Of a DNA stretch of 64,000 nt, positions 55,445-64,000 are shown piece by piece. Location of the stretch: positions 37,661,888 through 37,725,887 of the forward strand of contig NC_087065.1 in the NCBI RefSeq assembly GCF_963678635.1. The letters run 5' to 3'. How positions within the stretch are numbered: the stretch's first letter is position 1; every line of letters begins with the position of its first letter. The notes under the pieces were generated by a model that saw nothing but the letters and a program-made list of their open reading frames with translations, had not been told where the DNA came from and did not search any database. The translations under genes were made by a program, and so were the position numbers. Origin of the DNA: Symsagittifera roscoffensis (lineage: Eukaryota; Xenacoelomorpha; Acoela; Convolutidae).

Positions 55445-55662
55445 AAAACATGATGAATGCTACTGATGACGACGCTGAAATGTGCCCTATATGCTGTGAC
55501 GATGGACGGGAACTCTATAAAATACACGATGGCGAAGTGGCACACAAGTTGTGTTTGAGATGCTGGATCAAAATACAGGATGAGCCTGAACCAAAGTGCT
55601 CTTCTGTCGGCGGGACTTGCCGCTTTTCCACTCCTTCATGCACTTGTAACTATTGCTTTTGA
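55445..55662 (+). CDS. RING-like zinc-binding exon
   Basis: After the acceptor tttcag, a 70-codon frame encodes EMCPICCDDGRELYKIHDGE, then a histidine and LCLRCW. The C-X2-C pair at residues 13-16, the HK-LC-XX-C group at residues 31-38 and later cysteines fit a RING or RING-variant finger. Such domains usually act in ubiquitin transfer. The order is not fully canonical and the frame ends in TGA, so this may be the last exon or a fragment. It lies between a JmjC pseudogene and a GC-rich acidic ORF, and may share a gene with the latter. Confidence 0.4.
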
Positions 55663-55803
55663 CCTTGTTTATTGTTAAACTAACTAAGCCTGGTGCCATG
55701 TGAACAACCTCTTCTTTCCACTTTTGACCACTAACTTGAACCTTCCCAATGTAAACCACAAACGAACATCCAACCCTTCCTCCATATCGATCATGTTTTA
55801 CCT

Positions 55804-56259
55804 TTGTTTAGTTTCTCTGACACGGACGAGGAACCAAATGACGAGGATGACGATGAGGAGGGAGGAGACCAGATTGAAGTCGAGACAGTGGTGCCCTACC
55901 GTGACTCGGAGTCGGAACCGGAGCAGCTGAGGAGTGTCTACGACTTTGATCTGCTCTCGGGCAGTGACGAGGAAGAAAGCACTGCCTAGGACGCTCTTGC
56001 GTTCTCCTACGTGCGGGGTCGCGATCGCGGGCACGCTGTGGTCTGGGATGGGCGAATCGAAGACGACTCATCCATTGACGACGACATGCCCTATAAGTGG
56101 GCAAGCGGGCGGCGGCTCAGTCGCGGACAAGCAGCGCCGTCAGTCGGCGCGACTGCAAACCTGCCAGGCCGGTCTCGGTGTCGAGGAGGCGCCAGAACCG
56201 TTGGGTCATCCCAGTCTGGGGTTGGACCTTCATCGTACAGATTCAAAATCTCAAAATAA
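55804..56259 (+). pseudogene. GC-rich ORF encoding an acidic, then basic, low-complexity protein
   Basis: A good acceptor (tacctttgtttag) precedes a frame that encodes an acidic stretch (DTDEEPNDEDDDEEGGDQIE) and ends at TAG (55987-55989). The same frame stays open afterwards to 56259 with a more basic sequence (SYVRGRDRGHAVVWDGRIED). The single stop suggests a recently broken gene. Base composition is far more GC-rich than anywhere else in the window, on both sides of the stop. I recognise no domain. Captured foreign sequence or a transposon gene is possible. Confidence 0.4.
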
Positions 56260-57014
56260 ATTACTTAAATGGTTTTTGACAAATTTATTACAAAACTGTT
56301 TTTTAGCCGACACTCAACAAATGAAGCCGCAGTACGTCTCTCGTGCGTCTCGGTCTCAGTCAGTGCAAACAATCGCTTAACAGCCAATCCTTTCAAACAG
56401 TGCCAACCTTACCTTATCGGTAGGTTTCAAAATCTTCAAAGTCTTCACGGTCAGTAATTTTGTCGTCACCGTCAGTATCATCCAAATGTGACATTCAGTA
56501 TCACCCACACAGTCAGATAATCAGTAAGTTTCAAAGCTCAAATCTCATTTATATTACTAAAACAATTTATGACTAGTTTATTAGAAAACTGTTTTTATAG
56601 TGCAAACAACCGCCCTATGCAAACTGCCCTATGCAATTGCCCTATGCCAGCCTGCCCGTTTTCAGAGAGACCGGTAAATCAGATAGTACGTCTACGCTCC
56701 ATTATCAGTAAGTTTCAAAATCTCAAATATCAAAACATAATACTAAAATTTTTTATGACCAGTTTATTAGAAAACTGTTTTTTTTTTCAGTGCAAACAAT
56801 CGCCCTTAGTACGCAATTGCACAGCTCAATTCAACTCGCAAAAGCAAAACTCGCCGGCTCAATTGAACTCAAAATCAACTCGCAAAAGCAAAACAAAGTT
56901 AGCCGCTTGCTGTTTGCTCACAAAACCAGTAATCAGCCATCTAAGTTTCAGAATCTTAAACTAATTTTACCTATTTAATTCATTACTAGGAAGTTATTAG
57001 AAAATAGTTTTTAG
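56235..57014 (+). repeat. Array of similar short introns with short exon-like spacers
   Basis: Intron-like segments at 56235-56306, 56524-56600 and 56708-56790 are mutually similar, and a degraded one ends near 57014. Typical starts are GTAAGTTTCAAA; typical ends are agtttattagaaaactgttt followed by T-rich AG. Each is followed by gtgcaaacaaccgcc-like exon sequence, except that the first is followed by a different start. Lengths are 72-83 nt. The spacers are partly open in one frame. The array looks like tandem amplification of an exon-intron unit, or like repeated insertion of an intron-forming element. Confidence 0.6.
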
Positions 57015-57611
57015 TGCAAATCGCCGCCTCAAGTCGCCTTCTCTGGTTCCGTTTCAAATCGCCGTCTCGTGCTACATCAAATGCTACATCAAATGCTCAG
57101 TCAGATTCCTCTCTAAGACCCTCATTTTATCAGCATGATTATCAGAGTCACTGATTTACAGTCAATCAACATCTGTTTCTTTCTCTATCTAAAACTGTAG
57201 ATTTAGTTATATTTTACTTATTTGCCTCATAGGTATCTCTATTGCCTCATCTGAAGAACTTTATTGCTTGTTTTATTGGTGCTACAAAGTAGTTTAAACT
57301 AGATAATTTTTTAATGATAGTTATGGAATTAAAATTCCCATATACTTCTTTTTGACTTGAGAAAATTGGCTCTACTGAAGCTAATTGTTATTGTTTTTCG
57401 GATCCACTCGTGTAATCTTTATTGTGCGCCCAAATGATAAAAAGTTTGGCTGCATAAATTAACCAAGGATAGATGCTTACACTCAAAACGAGCTCATGAC
57501 GATCAAAATGTGGTGGTCTTCTCTTTTCTTAAAAACTGTAGGAATGTATCTTGAATCCTCATTTTATTAACTCATTGTTCATACCTCATTTTCCCTTCGT
57601 TATTTATATCA
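57015..57611. other. Intergenic sequence upstream of the Artemis-like pseudogene
   Basis: I see no gene in this AT-rich stretch. It ends in tttatatcag, which could be the splice acceptor for the first recognisable Artemis-like exon. Confidence 0.4.
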
Positions 57612-58994
57612 GAATTTCCTGGGGTTTCAATTGATCGCTTCAATTGTTAGAACCTCAAATCTACGGCTTATTTTCTTTCGCACTGTCATTCAGATCACAT
57701 GGTGGGCCTTAATGAGCCTGAGCTCTTCGAAAGTTTAAAATACTGTAACTTGAAAAATTATTGTCATAAATTTTCGGCTGCTTGTTGAGTTTATTGCCGC
57801 TTTGTGTTCATTTAACTCCATATATAATACCTCTGGATTCAGATAATGAGACAACATTGAACGTTTCATTAGAAAGGGACAAAACTCATACCCTAACTGC
57901 CACTCTTATTTCTGCAGGTCACTGTCCAGGTTCAGTAATGTTCTTACTAGTTTCCAAAGAAAAATCTGTCCTTTTTACTGGCGTTTTCAGATGGCAAGTT
58001 GTTCATACGAAGCCAATCAATCATCTTTTTGATAATTTACAAAAAGCTGCTGTTCACAATTTTGGTAAAATTTACATCGACACAAGGTTTTGCAAAACAG
58101 ATTCCAATTTCATACCTTGTAGGGAAAGTTGTCTTTCAGCCATCTTTCAAGCCGTGTCCGCATGGCTCTGTTGGCTCTGTTCATTTCAAAATGATTTGGT
58201 CCATTTTTGTAACAAAACTCGCTACAAATATTAATTTTTTATGAAAGAGCTTGCACTTAGATTCAACACTTAAGTTCACGGTTCATTATGTCAGTATCAT
58301 TTGTACAAATTTGTTCCGTCAATTAAAAATAGGCTTACCTTAGATGGCGAAAGTACCAAAATTATTTCTGCAAGCCGTCGTCTGCGTCTGCGAACTTAGA
58401 AGTGCCTTGCAAGCCGAGCATCCCAAGTCCAGAAGTGCTTACAATCATTCCAATTGCAATGTTCTTCCTTAAAAACGAGATAAGGCCCGGGAGATTGGTT
58501 AAAGCAGTGTCTGAGAGAACCATTCGGTGCTGTTATTCTTCTCACTCTTCAGCTGACGAAATATTTGATTTCCTTTCGAGTGTGCAGTTCGAACGTTTTA
58601 CACCCTTCGTTTGTCCGGATAAAGATACTTCACTTGACTCTGTGAAAGCTTTTATTTTAAATAAATTCAAACATCAGAATCCAAACACGTCAAACGATTC
58701 GAGTACAAAGTTGTGGAAAGAGAAAATTAAAATCATTAAGAGAGGTAACGCAATTTTTATCTGGAGAAAATTTCAACAAACACCCCAGACCACGAATACC
58801 CCAGTGAGCCATTAAGTCAACAAAGACGCTTTGTCGAAGGTGGGTTTTTCGAAGGAAAGAATTCAGAAACAGCAAAATCAGCCAAGGAGACAAATATTTC
58901 AACAAAAACACCAGACTATGAATACCGTAGTGAGCCATTGAGACAACACAGACGCTTTGTCGAAAGTGGAGATTTCGAGGAAAAGGATTCATAA
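57612..58994 (+). pseudogene. DCLRE1C: Artemis (DCLRE1C)-like nuclease pseudogene
   Basis: Artemis/SNM1 proteins are metallo-beta-lactamase/beta-CASP nucleases of DNA repair. Seen here in order: VSIDRF, AYFLSHCHSDHMVGL with the HxHxDH metal motif (about 57672-57715), LISAGHCPGSVMFL (about 57905-57950), VLFTGVFRW, then IYIDTRFC and a beta-CASP-like region ending in IRCCYSSHSS (58522-58550). In FTGVFRW the aspartate normally expected after TG is valine, so a metal ligand is lost. A TAG at about 57648 interrupts the first part, and frames shift near 57775, 58180 and 58760. The tail holds two copies of a TPDxEYxSEPL...RRFVE unit and ends in TAA at 58992-58994. Apparently intronless over this span; a decayed gene or retrocopy. 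Confidence 0.7.
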
Positions 58995-59189
58995 AGAACG
59001 GAAAAATTGATCCATTTGCTCAACAATGTTTAAAAACAAAATTTTACTTTTCGTGCTGTATTTTTGAGTTACCGCTTGTATAATTTTTTTTTTTTCATTT
59101 TAATTAAACGAGGGTTTTTAATCCAGTTTTCAGAGGACATTTCAGTTCAGCTTTCAATAAATACAATCGAGCCGTCCTTTATCTAGTCT

Positions 59190-59480
59190 CAAATGCTGAT
59201 GAGTGCTATGATAATTTCTGAACCAACTGAACCATCTCATCTCAAATACTGATGAGTGCGATGATAATTTCTGAACCATCTCATCTCAAATACTGATAAG
59301 TGACTTAGCTGCCATTTCAAACTGAACCATCTCATCTCAAACACTGATGATGATTTCTTAAGCATAACTGAACCATCTCATCTCAAATACTGATGAGTGA
59401 CTTAACTGCCCCATTTCAAACATGAACTGCCATTTCAAACCCTGAACAGCCATTTCAAACCCATTTCAAACAAAAACGAA
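59190..59480. repeat. Minisatellite of ctgaaccatctcatctcaaa units
   Basis: The words ctgaaccatctcatctcaaa and tactgatgagtg recur at irregular spacing at least four times, followed by three gccatttcaaac units. The array is gene-free. The intervals are uneven, so it is a degenerate array. Confidence 0.7.
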
Positions 59481-61300
59481 AGATTTGACATCCGTATAGT
59501 TAACCAAAGTCTTAAGATTGGTTTGTGGATTCCGCTGACAAATGGATAAGTCCTTTTGCGTTCAAATTGCGCGTTCCTATAGATAAAAAATCAAATATTC
59601 CACCTCTAGCTTTTAATTGCTCATATGCAAGTTCGGTAATAAACAAAAATGCGTAATCCACCTACAATTTGCGGATTCCACTTACAGTTGCGGAATCCAG
59701 AACAACTAGCTATATTTGCTAGTTGCGGAATCTGCAACAAAACAAATGTGCCGACAAAATTTACGTTACAGGTATATGTATGCGGCATCCACTGAAATTT
59801 TGGAACATATTTTAAGACTTGACTCTGGAATCCAGGAACATACAGACACAAAGTTGTGCTCCTATCCAGTGCACAGTTTGGCCTCGTAATGTTTTTATTC
59901 CAAGCAAAATTGTTATCAATTTCTTTGAGTATAGAAAAAATAGAAAAACACAGACAAACACGCACAAACACACATACATACATCTATACATACACACATG
60001 CTCACATTTACATACGGAGTGAGAGGGAGAGAAAGTGTGTTAGGGGAGATAGTAGAGAGCTAAAATGCTGATTTTTAGGCTAATTTTGAAACGTTTTTAA
60101 CTTGACTTAAAACGACCAGTGTAAAAAATTTTTCCAAATGTCAAGTTTTGTAAAGATTCTCTAATTACTTAACAAACTTGGCATTTTAAGTTATTTCCCT
60201 TTCATTGTGTATAATGACCCAGATGTGTCGTTAAACACTCCGACACTACAAACAACTCTGCACAAACTAACTCAAATTATCACTTTAACATTGTGAATTG
60301 ACTTACATTTCTGCAAACCCTTTTAGTCCAACATCAACAAATCATTAGGTAACATCTAGTAAAACTCTTTTGTTCAAAACCCTAAACCCCAGTAGAAGTG
60401 TCTAATTCGTCGGCAGAAACTATTCAGTATATAAATTGTTTTTTGATTTCTTTATGATCGAGGAGTACTTTTACCAATAGATCACTGAACTATTATTGCA
60501 AACCTTACTATTTAACAATTCAGATCAACTGAACAACTAAAAATACAAAATTGATTTAAAATTGATCGCGTTTTGCCAGCATTCTCATAGTTCTATTCTG
60601 GACAAGAAAATTGGAGTATACCGAAGATCAGTAATGAACTAAGAAGAAGCACGCGTGTCGAAATAAAACGTACTACATCTGAAACTGATCCCTGAGATAG
60701 AATCCACGACCCATGTCAATATAGAACAAAATGACAACCAACCAATCCTCTATAAAAAATCAATTTCTGAAATCTCCTCCACTTCAACTTCAGACCATTT
60801 TTGTTGGAGAAGTGGAAACACTTCAAAACGAGTGAAACAAAAGTTCTAGACTTTTTAATTCCAAAATTTAGTCATGCCAAATTTAAATTAATTGGTCTTT
60901 GAAAGTTTTAATTTCCAAATTTTTAGTAAGCCAAATTAAAATTGTATTTAAAACTGAGTTTCTTTCTAATTTTGATATGACTTAATTCTCATGAAAGTAA
61001 GCCTAGCCATGTCACTTTTTCTAAACCTAGCCGTGCCAAACACCTTTTTGAGGTATCGGCTCAAGATTCCCGGTGTCTGAGTGACTTACGTTTTTTTGGC
61101 AATTATACGCAATTTTGAGTTACCCAATGGAAACAAAAAATGGAAAAAACGGTCTAGAAAAATTTGGGGCTAGGCAAATGTCACTTTTTGATCGATTTAG
61201 CGTTAACGAAAGAAGGTTCAAAAAAATTAAGTTAGGCGTTGTTGGAAAGCCATGCTCATTTGGTTTCCGAATATGTATCAATTGTTGATTTAAGATAAGT
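59481..61300. other. Host intergenic sequence with a CA/CATA microsatellite
   Basis: There is no supported gene. A stretch at about 59938-60006 is made of acac, cata and caaacac words, and a purine-rich run (gagtgagagggagagaaagt) follows. Open frames over the microsatellite on either strand are by-products of its composition. Confidence 0.5.
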
Positions 61301-64000
61301 ATTCAAAATTTTAGGGCTTGTTGAATCTATCGTAATTTTAGGACTAGGCTCGAAAAATTTTAAAGTCTGTTTCTCATCGAAAAAAGATTCAATTTTTCAA
61401 AACCTAAAAGCTCTGGTGATTTCTTTAGCTAAATTAACCGACTGGACGTTAGAAAATTTTTGGGGCTCACTTTCCAAGCCTAAATGAAAAATCTGCAATA
61501 AAGTAAAGATAGACTGACAACCCAATTTTGATGGAAGTAATTTAGCTTCAGAAGAGTTGACATTTAGGTTAGTAAATAAAATTAACTTCTAGGCCTTATT
61601 TTGAGTGAGGATCACAATGCTCATGTTTTTTCGATTCAAAAATTTTTTGGGGCTATTTCCACATTTTTAAACATTAGCCCTGGAGATGTCACTTTTTCGC
61701 AGGTAAAACGAAACTTAGGTTTAGAGTTTAGCCCAAGAACGTTTTCAACGCTGAATTTTTGCAAATCATACACGACTCACGTTTTTCAGTGGTACGAGCT
61801 TTCCAAAAAGCGCTTTTTCGCTATAATGCGATTTCTAGAACTTGAGAAATTTAATTTGAGCCAATGTGAAATTCTTGGGGCTGGGTCAACTTCAGCTCAC
61901 TTTTGATTTTCTCGTCACGCATTTGTCATAAAATGATTTTAAGTATACACGCGAACACTCCATAAATTGTATAGCTTACATTAATAAACAAAAAGTTGAA
62001 AACAAAGTTTTTTTTTGGTTTTTTGGTCATTTTACGATATTCAATTTCGAACTTTGGCGGGGAAATAGCCTTTGGTCAGCTAGAAAACATTACAGTTATG
62101 ATTTGTAAAAATGAATGAATACTAAGGAGAGCTTTCCAGTGAGTTTTTTCATCATAAAACAATTTTTTAATGGCTGAGTAAATCGAGATTGAGCTGATTT
62201 TTTTTGTACAAGTTTAGGGCTTTTGTGACTCAATTTTGATTATCTCATCATCTGTTAGGTTTATAAAGCTACAAATGTGTAAGCAAACTCTTCATAAAGT
62301 ATGTAAAACAACCTAAAGAAGAAAAAAATGTTTACAAAAATCTTCGAGTCATTTCCCGATCTTCAAATTTGGAGTGAGTCTTGATACTCTCGAACATGTC
62401 GTTCAATGAGATTAAACTTCAGTGTCGGATTTAAATCTGATCATCAAACCTATGAAAAATGATCCCTATATGTGTATAATGCGCTTTAAAAATCATCAGA
62501 CGAAATTTTAGTTCGAAACTAAAAGTGGCTAAAGCATGTATGATGAAGTTTGACAAGTATAATTAAAATTTTCAAAAAAATCGAATTTTGTCAAAAAGAT
62601 AGCCTTTGGTTAGCAATAAAACATTATAACTATGTATTTTCTTTGTTTTCTACATTTAATCAATAAGAAAAGCTTTCCGACGAATCCTGGTTCATCATAA
62701 TGCATCTTTTAAAGAATGATTAAGTCGAGGTTGAGCCGATTTGTTTTTCGAGGCTATGGCTATTTTGACCCATATTTAATTTTTTCATTGTCCATTGGAC
62801 TTATGAAGCTGGAATTGTTAATGTGAACATCTCCTCAACTGTATTAATTAACCTCAATGAGTAAAAAAAAACTTTGAGAAAATATTTGGCTCATTTCACG
62901 ATCTTCAATTTTGGAGTGATTATGATTATTCTCTAATTTATCGTTCAATGAGATGAATCTTCACTGACTGCATTTTTTTTAATTATAAAACCGCAATCAA
63001 CAAACATTATATGTTTGATAATTTTTTGTAGAGTTGTCAGATAGTTTTTTGGCCGGAGAACCGTTTGTGGCTGAGTCAAGATGGATGAAGTTTAATAAAA
63101 AAATTTTTTTTACTTCAAATCAAGTTTTGGCTAGAAATTTGCTTTTGGTATGCTGGAGAAATGCTTCTTTCTAAATTTTTCTGATAGTCACGTCTTTGTA
63201 ATTAGAAAGGGCTTTTGAACTACTTTTTTTTTGCTATAATGAGATTGTTACAACTAGAGAAATCCAAAACTGAGCCCGAATTGTTTTTTTTTGTAATGGT
63301 GAAACTAGAGATGAAATTTCACTGACAGTATTTTTCTAGTTATGAAACCACAATAAGTTTGATGATTGAAACTAGAGATGAAACTAGAGATGAAACTAGA
63401 GATGAAATTTTTTTTGAAACTAGAGATGAAATTTCACTGACAGTATTTTTCTAGTTATGAAACCACAATAAGTTTGATGATTGTTCGTAGAGTTCTCAGA
63501 TAGTTTTTTGGCAGGAGAACCGTTTGTGTTTGAGTCAAAATAGATGAAGTTTTAAAAAATTTATTTTTTCCTTCAAACGAAACTTTGGCTAGAAATTTGC
63601 TTTTGATATGCAGGAGAAATGCTTGTTTCTAAGTTTTTCTGATAGTCACGGTTTTGTGATTAAAAAGAGCATTCCAACAAATTTTTTTTGCTATAATGCG
63701 ATTGTTACAACTTGAGAAATCCAAAACTGAGCTGGAGCAATGTTTTCGTTATAATGGCTTTACTGCATTAAGGTTGTTTTTCTCATCAGCCATTGGAAAT
63801 AAATTATTGAAATTGTGAATGTACACTCTCCATAGTGTCTAAGAAATTGACGAACTTGAAGTATTCCATTAAAAAATAATGGGTCTTTTTACCAGATTTA
63901 TATTTCTAAAGAGCACTGATGGTTTCGAATATGTCAATCAACGAGATGAAACTTCACTGACAGGATCAATCTGGATATTAAACCACTTGATATAAACAGA
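61301..64000. repeat. Diverged tandem repeats of ~0.5 kb
   Basis: Related blocks recur through the end of the window. Each has a cgatcttcaattttggagtga-like word (62352, 62897), a ttcaatgagat...aaacttcactgac-like word (62402, 62945, 63947) and a ttgctataatgcgatt...acttgagaaatcc-like word (61818, 63230, 63689). Blocks at 63120-63240 and 63580-63710 are close copies. A 101-codon open frame at 61601-61906 lies in one block and has no recognisable motif. The family is unknown and could be an old transposon or satellite. Confidence 0.55.
63301..63435. repeat. 12-bp tandem repeat gaaactagagat
   Basis: The word gaaactagagat occurs three times head to tail at 63369-63404 and again at about 63300 and 63415. 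The flanking sequence (gaaatttcactgacagtatt through gtttgatgattg) is also duplicated. This is local slippage or duplication within the larger repeat. Confidence 0.75.

Noticed and set aside
59621-60071. Overlapping cysteine-, threonine- and histidine-rich open frames
   Set aside because: They arise from a CA/CATA microsatellite and its flanks; the frames on both strands are compositional.
61601-61906. 101-codon open frame as a gene
   Set aside because: It sits in a diverged repeat block, shows no domain or splice context, and the related blocks downstream are not open.

Overview
The window looks like AT-rich DNA from an invertebrate animal. Short introns with ordinary GT...AG borders, a broken copy of an Artemis (DCLRE1C)-type nuclease gene and a broken JmjC-domain gene all point to a metazoan. 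I cannot name the species. Nothing looks prokaryotic: there are no operons, Shine-Dalgarno sites, CRISPR arrays or recognisable tRNA or rRNA genes.

The centrepiece (23698-42573) is an unusually large and apparently very young LTR retrotransposon of the Ty3/gypsy type, 18,876 bp long. Its two 410-bp LTRs look identical by eye. It is flanked by a 4-bp target duplication (attc) and has a tRNA-type primer-binding site. Its uninterrupted 2740-codon gag-pol has a capsid-type gag region, zinc knuckle, DSG protease, YLDD reverse transcriptase, RNase H and a D,D35E integrase. Around it lie genes that ordinary elements lack: a basic 155-aa ORF before gag, a 62-aa hydrophobic ORF, a ~378-codon ORF with no ATG, an envelope-like glycoprotein gene (one in-frame stop) and a 601-aa ORF of unknown function. 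The last genes overlap head to tail (13 nt, then 4 nt). A 79-nt intron-like sequence sits just after the last stop codon. The order resembles a complex endogenous retrovirus more than a simple gypsy element.

The left part (1-18140) is a graveyard of an older, diverged relative. Three decayed copies of its 3' half are arranged by a 3.7-kb tandem duplication (1407-5090 / 5091-8777), a patchwork junction with an LTR piece near 10.9-11.04 kb, and a 1.97-kb tandem duplication carrying two 3' LTRs (14808-15184 and 16779-17158). These copies show which parts of the big element are conserved: the ATG-less ORF, env, the last ORF, the post-stop intron and several non-coding blocks.

Between the old and young elements (18141-23693) lies host DNA dominated by seven ~400-bp tandem repeats plus a diverged eighth.

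The right part (42578-64000) is host DNA full of repeats and broken genes. It holds a 1.1-kb duplication; a disrupted spliced minus-strand gene of unknown family (45.9-49 kb); several minisatellites and an inverted repeat; a JmjC pseudogene (53.9-54.6 kb); a RING-like exon; a GC-rich acidic ORF; an array of similar short introns; an Artemis-like pseudogene (57.6-59.0 kb); and diverged repeats to the end. I see no clearly intact host gene anywhere in the window.
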